Shown: positions 23,665-35,182 of the stretch, in pieces
How the letters are laid out: each line of letters begins with the position of its first letter
Position numbering within the stretch: position 1 is the stretch's first letter
From: Alternaria dauci
Lineage: Eukaryota > Ascomycota > Dothideomycetes > Pleosporales > Pleosporaceae
Assembly: GCF_042100115.1 (NCBI RefSeq)
Contig: NC_091278.1
Span: forward strand, 1,612,001-1,676,000
Reading direction: 5' to 3'
DNA: 64,000 nt
The notes under the pieces: model-generated
What the model was told of the DNA's origin: nothing
Seen by the model: only the letters and a program-made list of their open reading frames with translations
Databases searched by the model: none
Made by a program: the position numbers and the translations under genes

Positions 23665-25972
23665 TCAAAGCTTCCTCGGTGCAGCGGCTGGTTTCTTTAC
23701 AGTCCCGTTCGCTGCAGGGGTCTTCTTCACAGTCCCACTCGTCCCTGAGCCTATCTTGCTGGGAGCTTGCTTCGCCGGCGTAGAGATGGCATCCATCTTC
23801 TTTGCCAACTCTCCCGTCTTCTTGACCGCTTGCCCCTTGTCCACTTTCGGAGGCACTTGCACAGCGCCACTAGGAGTGACTTTGATGGGCACCCCGCTCG
23901 CTGTCATGAAGGTTGTTCCCTTGTTCTCTTGAGCCTTTTCAATCTCATCCTTGCCAACCTTGATCGTGACACCATTTTTCATAGTGAGTATACCGGTCTT
24001 CTTCGCCTGTTCGACTTCCGTCTGAGGCACTTTGATCATGACACCCGAGGCGGTCATCATTTCTTTCATCGGGCCCATAGATTTCGGAGTGGGCTTTTTA
24101 GTTGCCGTTGCCGTGGTGTTCATTCGGGCGTGTGCGGCAGTGCCCAGTTTTGGTGCTGCAGCAGTACTAGGCTTTCTTGCTGATGATGTTGGGAGGTTGA
24201 TGGCACTTTGGGCTCGCCTCGCGGCTGGAGTAGTGGCGGTCGGCGTTTCCAATGTCTTCGTCGGTGCCCCTGGCATTGCTGTGCTTGCTCTTCTCATCCC
24301 GTTTGGCATTACGGCGCCACTTGATATGGCTGTTTCCTTGACTAGCTTGGCCAGGTTTTCTTGCGTTAGACGCTGGACTTCTGGAACGTCTTTTGGTCCT
24401 GCGGCCTGTGCTGCGCCCATCTGTGCGGCGCCTTCTATCATCTTTTCCAGTTGCTCCGGACTTGGTAGGCCTTTCATCTCGCCGCCCTGCCCGAGTAGCG
24501 TTTTGATGTGGGTCTCGAAGAACTCTTTGCCACCAGGTATGGGTAGGTCTTCAGGTGAAGCGCCGTAGGCTACCGTCAGGGCCATCATGACGGACGTTAT
24601 CGGTGCGAAGATTTTGACAAACTCGTTCCAGTTTCCAGACTTGACTTCTGTCTCAATCTGCACTGCCGGCCGCGGCACGGTCCGAATGGTCTTGTTTCCA
24701 TTGCCTCTGCTACTCTCGCTCTTGGTATCCATGTCCAGATGGTTCTTCCAGAAGTCTTCTGCAGGAAAGCGGTTGTGGCGACTAAAGTATTCGAGCATAT
24801 AGTCCTTTTCCCTCCAACGGTTCCTCAGCCAGACCTCAAAAGCGTGCGTGTTCTCATATGGGATATCGTCGAGATGAAACCGTCGCCAATGCATATTTAC
24901 TGACTTTGGAGGTCTTCCCTCGAAGAAAGAAGAGCGCAGCGTAAAGATGTCTTGACCAAATTGGCCTTCCGGTACACCTTCGTATGCAATGGTGCAGTCG
25001 TACAGCCAATCTGTGGTGTCCCTCAGTTCGTTCAGACAGAACTTGAGACCAGTGCTACGTGGGAGTAGCTGGTGCTTCATATCCTGCAAACCATTCTTCT
25101 CTGCCCATTTCTGACTCTTTTCGCGAGTGGTTTTAGACAGGTTCGTTCCCTCGGGGAATATGATAAGCCACATGGGATCTCCCTTCTTGTTCAGCCTGCT
25201 TAGATGTTTTTTGAATGTTCGTTGGTCTTCCTCCCATTTTCTAGATAGGAAGATGAAGTTGTAGAACTGCGCACCCCACCCGATGATAGGAATATTCTTC
25301 AATGACTCTTTCAGGATAATATAGATGAAACCGTGCATGTTGTTCGTGTAAGCAATCCACCAAAGGTACAGCCAGTCGGTGTATAGTTGGTGGTTGGCCA
25401 TTAGGACCATGCGATCAGCAAAATTACATTGCAGAGATCCGTCTTTACGTTTGATGAGTTGGCCGACCATGCTGGAATCGCCCGATACACGGACGACGGT
25501 TGGGGCCCACCATTGGGTTAGACAGGTGATCAGAATGGCAAAACACTCCTTGGTGTATGCCATGTACCCATCGTAGAACTGCGGGTCAATGAGCTTCAAC
25601 GGCGCGCCCAGGAACTGAGATGCGCTTATACTGTGATGCGTTAGTTGGTGTGTATCTCGGGTTGGCACAGAGACATGCTTACGCCAGAACGCCAGACAAG
25701 AACGTTGATGCTAAAGTAAAGGCGCGTTCAGCCTGTGTCAACTCCCCAAAACGCGGTGGTCCAGCTGGATGCGCCTCGACATTTTCTTTCGATATCCTCA
25801 ATCCAGCACCAAGGTCATCTTTCTTCTTCCTCTGGACGGCAGCTGGTACTGGCCGCTTGGAAGCTGATTGGCTAATTGGGGTCGGCTTTGGAGCCGCCGC
25901 CTTCTTCACGGGGGGTTTAGCAGCCGGCGACTTGGTGACAACCGGCTTCTTCGTAACATTAGCAGGCGACAT
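23665..25972 (-). CDS. Lysophospholipid acyltransferase (PlsC/LCLAT1-like) with repeat tail
   Basis: Exons 25972-25683 and 25630-23665 (intron 52 nt) give 751 aa. Residues 1-80 are Lys/Pro/Ala rich. A membrane-associated acyltransferase domain spans about 98-420, with the catalytic NHxxxxD block (NHQLYTD, 176-182) and the acceptor-binding FPEGT block (255-259). The arrangement resembles LCLAT1/yeast Cst26-type enzymes that add acyl chains to lysophosphatidylinositol or lysophosphatidate in the ER. A hydrophobic segment near 430-450 follows the domain. The last 270 residues are low complexity and contain three copies of a roughly 25-residue unit with a GVxIKV core (about 622-690). The tail makes it much longer than usual (about 400 aa). 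The gene is divergent from the orphan at 26458. Substrate is not determined. Confidence 0.88.
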
Positions 25973-26457
25973 CTTCCACAGTTTGCACACGAGCGAACAT
26001 TGAAGTTGAGATGTCACGACTACCAGCACCAGTGGCGGGCTACCCGCGACGTCAGTGCAGGGTAACGGGTCGAGATCAAGATGGATGCTCCACTTGCGCG
26101 TCGTCAACCCCTGTCAGCCAGCCGTCGGATGACGTCGATGTGTGGCGGCGTGCGACCAAGTCAGCAAGCAAGATATTCGAAGCACACCGGCACCCCTTCG
26201 TTAGGTCATCAAGCTACTTCACCAACATTATACTCGCTCCGCAGTAGATACCAGTCCTCAAGACCGCCTCCACTGCCTCCCTTCTTCCAGGAACCACATC
26301 ATACATTCAACGGAATAGTGGTACGTTAAATCTCTACAGCTGTCGACCCTGGCGCATAGATGAGTAGTGCACGCGAGCAGCTTTCCAATGTCCATCTGAA
26401 CCTGGGGCTGACAGATTTGACAGATTTGATTCGAGACTACACTTCACACCCGTCACC
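25973..26457. other. intergenic, 485 bp, divergent promoter region
   Basis: Between the acyltransferase and the orphan at 26458. One GGGGCTGAC copy lies at 26404-26412, 46 bp upstream of the orphan start, followed by a short direct repeat of CAGATTTGA. Confidence 0.6.
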
Positions 26458-27179
26458 ATGCCCGCAGCCTCAGTAGCATCCGCGCCCGTCAAGCGCACCG
26501 CCAACAAGACCACCGCCTCAAGATCTACGAAGAAGCCTGCGCAGACTGCGAACAAGAAGCCTCAAACGAACGGCGCAACCAACGGCGCGTCGCACGCTCA
26601 GATGTCACCATACACTATCATGGCCTCGAGAATTGCAAATCGCGTTGCCGAGATGGCGGAGAACATGACTTTCGTTGAGCGTGAGAAGTGAGTTTCCCTG
26701 GAGCTTCCTTGATTTCCTTGAATTTCCCCCTGGCAGCGTTTCTCTGGTTCTGGGTCCGACGGCGTGGAAAATCAGGGTTGCGCTATCATCTACCGACGAA
26801 ACTGGAACCCTTGTTGCGCTGTCCATCATCTCGGCGTGCATTTGCTAACCAGGTTTTCGATAGGCCTCAGCAGCAACAACAGCAACAACAACAGCAATCT
26901 GCTCCATCAAACTCTGGAAAAAAGCCACCCCGAAAACTCGAGATGCGCATGCCTAACAACGGTGCCTCCCCGACCAACATCACGTTCAGCGCACCTTTCC
27001 TCGACAACACGCTCGCCAAGCTACTCGCGCTCCAAAACCGCATGTTGACAGTCAGTAATGACATTGCAGCGTGCGAGGACGTAGACGACAAGACCAAGCA
27101 AGAGCAATTTGCTCAGAGTGCAGAGCTGAGCCGTATCATCGCACTAATCTGCGCCGAGAAGGCTAGACAGGGCGCTTAG
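26458..27179 (+). CDS. Uncharacterised protein with poly-Gln tract, 181 aa
   Basis: Exons 26458-26687 and 26864-27179, joined over a 176-nt intron that ends CGATAG, give 181 aa. The N-terminus is basic and Ala/Thr/Lys rich (1-50), then a helix-forming block PYTIMASRIANRVAEMAENM and, right after the splice, about ten Gln encoded by mixed CAG/CAA. The C-terminal half (about 110-180) looks folded, with predicted amphipathic helices (FLDNTLAKLLALQNRMLTVS, ELSRIIALICAEKA). I do not recognise a family. The basic N-terminus and poly-Gln suggest a nuclear protein, which is inference only. It shares a divergent promoter with the acyltransferase. Confidence 0.75.
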
Positions 27180-27691
27180 GTTTTTATCTTTGCCCAAAGC
27201 AACGAGTAGCAATGAGCGTTTCTTTTTCAACGGCGTTATCGGATATGTAACGAAAAGGGTTCAATAGTAGTAGCGCACTTTGTACGAATAGCACGATCGA
27301 CGTAAGACATAATGACTTGAACAACAAACACAAAATTGTGATACTCAGCCTCAGCGATGTACGACAGCTTACCAGTGACATTCTACCGCATGAACTATCA
27401 GCAAGCTAAAACCTGCGTCAAAGATCGACATCCAGACCTTTGGTTAAGACCCACTTTGCCGTGCCACGATAACGTCATTTTACGCGGGGCGGCAGCGAGC
27501 CCCCCTGCATACCACGGGTAGCGAAACAGGTTCAGGCTGTGGTGGCGCTAGAGGTAGTCATCATCGGACATCATGGTCTGGGGTTCAGCAGTCTAGATTT
27601 TGGGAGCTCTCTTGCGACACTACCATAGCTCTTTCCTGGATCTAGCTTTTGATGACAATTGAAATCTGAACCTTACCACACGACCTGCAGA
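27180..27691. other. intergenic, 512 bp
   Basis: Between two plus-strand orphans. No gene recognised. Confidence 0.55.
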
Positions 27692-28586
27692 ATGACGAGC
27701 TTCATCTCAAACATTATCTGGAACTCGGTGGAGGGTTTCGTCGACGCTGGAAAGAAGACGGCGGGCGAATATGGAGGGAATGCACTCATCAAGGTTGGAG
27801 ACATGATTGAGAATGGTGGAAGGAGTGTAGGAAATGGTAAGTTGGTTCTTATCTTGCCCGTCCACGTATATCTGTTCAAGACTCACTGACATCTGTCTAG
27901 GTATCGAGAAAAAAGCAACGAGCTATGGCACTGCAATCACTGGTCAAACATACAAACCGACGGCCAAAGCCCTCCCTTCTACAGCACGAAAGCCTGCGAT
28001 CAAGCGCTCAAACTCGACCCCTGCAAGCAACAAGCCGACTACCAGTGGAATACCCATAGGCGCAAAGAAGTACCCAGGCAATAACCAAGTGAATGGTGCG
28101 GTCGGAGGAGCGAAGAAGACCGTTGGAGGTGTAGCAAGCGGCGCTTCCAGAGTCACTGGGGGGGTTGTAGGGCGCGCAAACAGCACAGTGGGCAACGTAA
28201 CAAGCAACGCCACAAAGGCTACCGGAGGCCTTGTAAGTGGTGGTCAGAAAGCCATTGGTGGAGCCACGAGATCCATTCCTCCCTTCAAGGGCCCCGGGGC
28301 CACTCCCACACCAAACAAGACTCTTCCAAATGCCTTCCCGGACACCAACAACATACCGAAACCCACATACCCAACGAGCAAGAAGGCAGCGGTTAAGCCC
28401 GGTCAGCCAAAGCCGTTTACACCGCCCATCGAGCAGAAGAAGCCGGATCCGAAGAAGCCCTATCCAGGGACAAACACGTTGCCAGGAACGAGTAGGACGC
28501 CTGTGCAACAGCACAAGTACAAGCCGTTGCCGACTTTAGGTCCGCAGGTTAAGCAAGGGCAGACAATGAAGCATATTGCTATATAA
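27692..28586 (+). CDS. Orphan protein with five 11-residue repeats, 276 aa
   Basis: Exons 27692-27836 and 27901-28586 (intron 64 nt) give 276 aa. The N-terminal 55 residues form Gly-spaced helices (NSVEGFVDAGKKTAGEYGGN). Residues 120-174 are five ungapped 11-residue repeats: KKTVGGVASGA, SRVTGGVVGRA, NSTVGNVTSNA, TKATGGLVSGG and QKAIGGATRSI. Such 11-mer periodicity is typical of amphipathic helices that bind lipid surfaces (perilipins, synucleins) and of LEA proteins. The last 100 residues are Pro/Lys rich and probably disordered. No signal peptide or membrane span. No family recognised; a lipid-surface or stress-protection role is a hypothesis from periodicity alone. Confidence 0.75.
28113..28277 (+). 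repeat. Five in-frame 33-bp units in the orphan gene
   Basis: Unit borders at 28113, 28146, 28179, 28212 and 28245. The units are conserved mainly at protein level (central GG or GN then V/L), and their DNA has diverged, so this is an old repeat. Confidence 0.75.
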
Positions 28587-30228
28587 GAAAATAGAAGTGT
28601 GTAGGGTCTAGTTTGACAAGGGGTTCGTATGGCGTTAGGACATGGAGATTATTAGTGTAAGACTACGCGAAGACCTACTGGCATATTTTCATGGCAGCTA
28701 TTCAGTGGATATCGTTATTTTAGTGACTTCTGTATAGGTGGGAGCTTTCTGTGAAGTAGCCGTATTCTTTTCGGCGGACTGCGAAGCTATTGCAACTATG
28801 CCAAATACCAAGCATGACTGTTATGGCCAACTCGATAAAATTTGAGCAACAGGAAGAAGCGGATATGGCGTTTGTCCTTATTCTGCCTCGCTCTTGCCTC
28901 ATTCTCTAACACGTGGTTAGCTGTAAAGAGACTCCATTCAAACCTCACCAGGACTCGCACATACTCAGTCTCTTCTCAGTCTCACGACTGCTTCCTATCC
29001 TGCACGAATATACTGCTATCAGACACTCTTAGTCTGTTTATATTACCACCCGTCCGTGTGTAGCAGCATACCCACCGCTATGGCACGGCGTCGGCCCTCG
29101 ATCTCGACCTCCTTCAGACCCGTTCCCTCGCCTTCTGCGCCTTCCGGGTGCACATATAACACATGCCATTATAGGCAGAGAGTCATCGCCAATGAATTGG
29201 GCGTCAGTTGATGTGGAGACCGAGGAGACCGATAAATGGTGAAGTGAGGATATCGAAAACGAATCTTTACTCCCTACGCCGCCGCCTGCATGGCTTCGGA
29301 GTAACAAGGTATCATGCGTTAACATACTCGGCACAATAAAGCCTCCGTTACTGATAGTGGAATTATGTCTTATCTCTGACATTTGGTCAACCATTCACCA
29401 TCAATTCGGTACAGCTGACTATGTATTCAGTATATATGTTGTCGTTCTGTCCATGAAGATTGGATATGTTAGAGACAAACACATTCGGTCATCAATGGCA
29501 TTTTCTGACAGAAGTCATGGATGAACGGGAAGGAGTACTCGAGCCGATCCGAGTATGAACGTTTGTTTACTTTAGGGTGTGAAGAGAGACGTGCCCTTCC
29601 TAATCGTGTTTCATTTGTTTTGGAATGTTGCCGGGTAGTGTTAAAATTGCAGAATCCTCTAATGTGACTTTGAAAAAGAACGCATTGAAGAAGCTATGTT
29701 AGAGACGCACACCCCAGGGAAGATTGGCCGCTCTACGAATGAAGTGGTAGATGGTTGTCGCCTTCGCGCATTCAGCGTCTTCTGAATTGGGCATCGCGGT
29801 CATGATCAATTTATCCGGTTGCATAGTGACATGACACAACATGTATCTCACCACACAACCCCAACACCAATGAAGATTTGTAAGGACCCATGTAGTGATC
29901 TAAGCTACAGGCGGTGAGTCCACTTCGTTGAGAATGTCGTACACAGACTTCGGCCGCACTCCGGTGTGCGGGCCTGGTTCCGCCCAAAGGACCTCAACCC
30001 CAACGTCGATCTCCCCACCCAAACCCCACCTCGTCACACCTTATTCCCGAAGCAGCGACCAAACACGCCTATCATGAAGCTGTGTGGTGTAGTCGTACCG
30101 ATCTCGGCACTCTGCTAAGCCTTTCGGCACGAGTCTTGTGAGTGCTTAAACCTTCGCTCCCCGCTAATGTTTCGTCCGTTCCTATTGTGATTTGTCCCAA
30201 AGAGTTTTGAGATTGCACGCGGGTGACG
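28587..30228. other. intergenic, 1.64 kb
   Basis: No gene recognised. The part close to the ACS permease (29940-30060) is pyrimidine rich. It holds an inverted repeat, CCGCAC (29954-29959) and GTGCGG (29966-29971), that contains CGG triplets as bound by Zn2Cys6 factors. Confidence 0.55.
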
Positions 30229-31963
30229 ATGCGTTTGTTCACTTCGAAAGAGCTCAAAGCCACGGACAAGAATGGGGAGAAGAAGTTCGAATCGATCAAA
30301 GACAATGGAGATGTCGAAGCAGTACCAGGCGCGCAGGTGGCAGAGGAAATCGACCCAGTGATCGAGAAGCGCGTGCGGCGAAAGTTGGACATGCACATCG
30401 TTCCGTTACTCTCCGCCTTGTATCTGCTCGCCTTCTTGGACAGATCGAATATCGGGTATGCGGAATCGGATCTGATACTGGAGATGAATGCTAATGTCGA
30501 GTGCCAGAAACGCCCGCATCGCAGGCATGGAAGAAGATCTCGAACTCAGTAGTCCACAGTACCAGTGGCTTCTGACCATCTTCTACATCTCCTATATCGT
30601 CTTCGGATTCCTCGCGATAATGTGGAAAGTAACGCCTCCACACATGTGGGCTGCGGGCTGCGTCTTCGTCTGGGGCCTCGTGTCGACTGTGCAAGCAGCG
30701 ACAACCTCGTGGGGAGGAATGATGGCATGCCGCTTTATCATGGGAGCCGCGGAGATTGCTTACGGTCCCGGTGTCCCATTTTTGCTTTCGTTCTTCTACT
30801 TGAGGCACGAGCTTGGGCTAAGATGCGGACTATTCTTATCAGCCGCTCCGTATGTAACTCCTTCCTACAAACTGCGAGTGAGACATGTGCTGACATCATG
30901 TGCCCATGTTCAGATTGGCAAACACTTTTGCAGGCGCGTTAGCTTACGGTATTACGAGTGGTAACCCCGGACTGGCAAAATGGAGAGTTTTATTTTTGGT
31001 CGAGGGCTTGCCGACAGTGGTAATGTCTGCAGTTGCGTTCTTCTTTCTGCCAGACAGTCCAGAGAAGGCAAAATTTTTGACAGAAGAAGAGAAGGCGGTT
31101 GCGAGAGCCCGTGGTGTGGCACAGGCTGGCGCCGCGACAAGAATTGGAGGCATCGACTGGAAAGAGATCCTAGAGGGGCTGATGGACGTGAAAGGCTGGA
31201 TACTTGGTGTAAGTCTATGGATTTAAGATGGCGGTGCTCGACTGACGTTCATGGCAGCTTATGTACTTCAGTGGAAACGTCGCATTCTCATCCTTGCCGG
31301 TCTTCCTTCCCACAATTCTCAACGAAATGGGATTCTCAAGTGTCGACGCACAGGGATTGACAGCACCACCGTTTTTCCTTTCTTTCATCACCGTTATAGC
31401 GACATGCTACATCGCAGACCGGACACAACAGCGCGGCATCATGATCGCAATCCTTACGGCCATCGGGGGAACTGGTTATGTGGTTCTGGCTACAACGAAG
31501 AGCGTGGCAGCCAGGTACTTTGGAGTCTTTCTGGCTGCTGCCGGCATCTTTCCAGCTATTGGAAATATTCTTCCGTGGGTCACTAACAACCAGGGATCTG
31601 ATACGAGGAGAGGCTTTGGCATTGTCATCCTGAACCTGATCGGGCAATGCGGGCCTTTGTTAGGGACGAGGTAAGTTGTGCCTGTGCGAAGTACTTGTGA
31701 GGCATAGACTGACTTTGAACGTCGACCTTCACAGGCTGTACCCCACACCTGAAGGACCCTTGTACGTGAAGGGCCAATCTATATGCGCTGGGTTTATGTT
31801 TTTGTTCTGCCTACTGTCTCTCTTGCTGAGGGCCATGCTTGTGCGGGAGAATAAGAGACTAGATGCCAAGTATGGAACACTGCAAGAGGCGGCAGCGCGC
31901 GGTGAAGGTAAACGGAGGGTAGGCGTCGAAAACTACGGGCCCAGTTTTCGATATGTTTTGTAG
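30229..31963 (+). CDS. MFS permease, anion:cation symporter (ACS) type
   Basis: Five exons, 30229-30455, 30508-30849, 30914-31208, 31258-31670 and 31735-31963, give 501 aa with 12 predicted membrane helices. The splice over intron 1 rebuilds the ACS hallmark LDRSNIGNARIAGMEEDL. Other signatures are the paired QYQWLLTIFYISYIVFGF, RFIMGAAEIAYGPGVPFLLSFFY and WRVLFLVEGLPTVVMSAVAFFFLPDSPE. The group includes allantoate, nicotinate and pantothenate permeases (DAL5, TNA1, FEN2). Expected role is uptake of a small organic anion at the plasma membrane; substrate unknown. The four introns are 49-64 nt. The first ATG is used; an in-frame GTG two codons upstream is not a likely start. Confidence 0.93.
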
Positions 31964-32569
31964 AACTACCAATGACGAAGCGAGCCGTTATCTCACTGCT
32001 ATGCGAGCGGCGGGGTATGATGCATACACCGCGTTCGGTGCTGGATCGAGAGATGTTCCTTGCTCGTTTCAGTCTATTGATGACTAGTGACGCACGTAAT
32101 GGCGTCGAATCAAAACGCTAGGGGCATGCCGGATTGCAGTGTCCCGGCGCGACCGAATCGGGTTATTGGGCACGCGACAGAGGTTACCGAAGTAGCGCCC
32201 GGACACATACCGAGACGACATGGCGACGGGAGGAGGAACAGAAGCGCAGGATGATGGAGGCTGTGAAAGGCTTGGAGCGTATTGGCATGAGCGAGATCCA
32301 CCGGACGGTTCACACATGCGAACATGCCGAACAGCAAAGTTTGGAGAGGCCGGGCCAGGCCCACATGCTGGGCACGGACGTCCAATAGCAACGTCACTGC
32401 CAGCCAGGTTCGAGATGAATATCGCAGCAACTCCACACTGCTGCCCTTGCTACGCGCTTTTTCACCCATCCGCCTTCGTGTCTCCATGCCAGTGGCCCAC
32501 CACTGCTGCACCTCTCTGCCACACAGCACTACCTCTGCCATTGTTAGCCTGATACGCGCTTGACCTGCG
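31964..32569. other. intergenic, 606 bp
   Basis: Between the ACS permease and MNR2, same strand. No gene recognised. Confidence 0.55.
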
Positions 32570-35182
32570 ATGGCATCGAATCCTGGTCCGTCGTCCGCTG
32601 CAGCAGCCGACAGCCCGTCGCGTCCAGGGCTGGAAGCTTCATCTACGCCGCCAAAGAAGAAGAAGACTCACCGTGGCGGAAAGAAGAGGCGCAACCGGCG
32701 TCCGTCCTTTGCTGCTGGCGCCGATCTGGCACAGGGCGACTCGATGGACGAACGTCCGAGCTTGGCCAATGTCGCCAGCCATGGCCAGTCGCGAGGAGGC
32801 AGTGGCTTGTACCGCACCCACAGCAACCTCAGCAACACGAGTCTCGAGAGCGAAGCGCTGCTGGATCACAGAGAACAGCCTACTATCCGAACGCGCAGGC
32901 CGAGTGTGCCCGTAACGTCCATGTACCAGCCGAGGGCAAGTCAGTCCAACGCCTCCGTGCCCCAACGCCTCCAAGCATCCACTTCCTATGGCCGCTCCCG
33001 GCTGTCGCATACCCCCGAAGAGATCCATTGTAGTGACGGCGACGACGATGCGAACGACAGAACGCCGCTGATGTCCTCTTCGCAGCGCGACATCAGGACA
33101 GGCACTAGCTATGGCTCCAACAACGGCAAGCCCCGACGAGGAAGCAAGGCGTCCATGAAGAGCCCAAAGCATATGCCCATGCCCGACCACAGGCCTGATC
33201 TGTTTACCCAACACCACCACTCTGCGACCAACCTCGACGAGTACGATGTCAACAACCCCCCGTCTGTTCCCACCAGCCCTGCCTTCGAGCCCGCTAGTCG
33301 CCTAGACGATGTCATGCTCCCGACAGATTTAGACCACATGTCTGACCCCGGAAGACCCACCAGTCCATCTCGGGATGCGCTCATCGATATCGACGAGGAC
33401 CGCCACTCGGGCTCTCCTCCTAATCCCGGCGATTTCAGACGCCGCATGACGACTTCTGGGCTCGAAGATGTCTGCTTCCCACACGAGGCCATGTCTGAGA
33501 TGGGACACGAAGACTACATGAACGCTCCTACGACTGGCGAGCCAACGAGTCGCCGGAGACGCCGCCGCTGGCCCAATCTCGACGTCCTACAAGCTTGGGC
33601 ACATGAGGAGAAGGAGCAGCGGACTATCGAGGGCATGCGTATGCGCAAGGTTAGTGAGCCCCTCATGGTCGAAGGACGTCTTCGGCCAAGACGACGCGTC
33701 TGGCATCGCGAAGACAGCGACGCTCCTTACCGCTTTACCTACTTCAACGAGACTTTCGACAACACAATTCACTCTCAGAGCATCAGTGAGCTTTTGCAAC
33801 CTGGACAGAGCTTCAGGAACCTTTTCATCCCTGATCCACCTATATTGGATGACGACAGTGATTCTACAGACACCGAGGATGACATGCTGCACGCAGGCCC
33901 CAATGGCTACCCTTCTCGCGCAACGACGCGGTCAACTTCGAAAGCAGAGGGTAAGAGTTCCTCTGGTGAACAAACGCGCTCGACTACACCGCGGCCCACC
34001 GACGCGCCCAAGAACAATCAACCCGAGGGCGAGAAGCCGAAGCGTTATGGCCCGCGGCCTGCCTGGTGGTTGGATGTCATGTCCCCCACCGAGACTGAGA
34101 TGAAGGTCATTTCTAAGACGTTTGGCATCCATCCGCTGACATCGGAGGATATCCTAATGCAGGAGCAACGTGAAAAAGTCGAGCTCTTCAAGCACTACTA
34201 CTTCATCAACTACCGTACCTTTGAGCAGGATGAGAATAGTGAAGACTATCTAGAGCCTGTCAACCTGTATGTTGTTGTGTTCAGAGAAGGGGTAATAAGC
34301 TTCCACTTCTCTATGACACCGCATCCTGCAAACGTCCGCCGCCGTATTCGTCAACTCTCGGATTACCTTGTTCTGTCTCCCGACTGGATCTCGTATGCCA
34401 TCATTGACGATGTTACCGATGCGTATGCGCCTATGATACAGAAGATTGAAGAAGAGGTTGATGATATTGACGAGGCTATACTGCGACTTCATTCGAGCGA
34501 AGAGGAACAGGAAGCTGAGAAGGAAAAGTCATACAGCTACAACAACCCGCACTACGACGAGCCTCCCGAAGTGAAGTCGCAACAGGAAAGCGGCCGGGAC
34601 ATGTTGCGACGTGTTGGAGAATGCAGAAAGAAGGTTATGAGCCTCTACCGCTTGTTGGGCAACAAGGCCGATGTCATCAAGGGATTCGCGAAGCGCTGCA
34701 ACGAGCAGTGGGACATTGCACCTCGTAATGAGATTGGCATGTACCTTGGAGATATTCAAGATCATATTGTGACCATGACGGGCAATCTAGGGCACTATGA
34801 AAAGTAAGTTGACCGTGAACATTCTTAGGGCCGTAAACTAACCGGTATTCTTTTTTAGTCTCCTTTCTCGTGCTCATAGCAACTACCTCGCTCAGATTAA
34901 CATTAGGATGAACGAACGCCAAGAAAAGACATCTGACATTCTGGGTAAGCTTACGGTGCTCGGAACCATTGTCCTGCCAATGAACGTTGTGACGGGTATC
35001 TGGGGTATGAACTGGTGAGTCAATTCGCCTAAGCTTGGTACAGTCACATGCTAATCAGCTCCAGTCTCGTCCCCGGCCAAGACATTGAGAACCTCAACTG
35101 GTTCTGGGCCATTACTGGAGGCCTCATCACTTTCGGCCTCCTCTGCTACTTCATCGCAAAGAGAGTGTACGGTATCGTTTGA
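32570..35182 (+). CDS. MNR2: CorA-type magnesium transporter, MNR2/ALR-like
   Basis: Exons 32570-34803, 34859-35014 and 35065-35182 give 835 aa. A long, Ser/Arg-rich cytosolic N-terminal region (1-390) with a Lys-rich patch near the start (KKKKTHRGGKKRRNRR) precedes the CorA domain. The domain starts near RPAWWLDVMSPTETEMKVI. The pore signature Gly-Met-Asn is at 794-796 (GIWGMNC), at the end of the first membrane helix. The second helix is WFWAITGGLITFGLLCYFI. Two C-terminal membrane helices and a long N-tail are normal for fungal ALR/MNR2 proteins. MNR2 releases Mg2+ from the vacuole, ALR1 imports it at the plasma membrane; the N-terminal features favour MNR2 but do not prove it. Intron 2 interrupts the codon just after the GMN motif. 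Confidence 0.93.

Noticed and set aside
29954..29971. Inverted CCGCAC/GTGCGG as a definite Zn2Cys6 binding site
   Set aside because: Six-base arms are expected by chance at this scale; mentioned only as a possible site in the intergenic entry.
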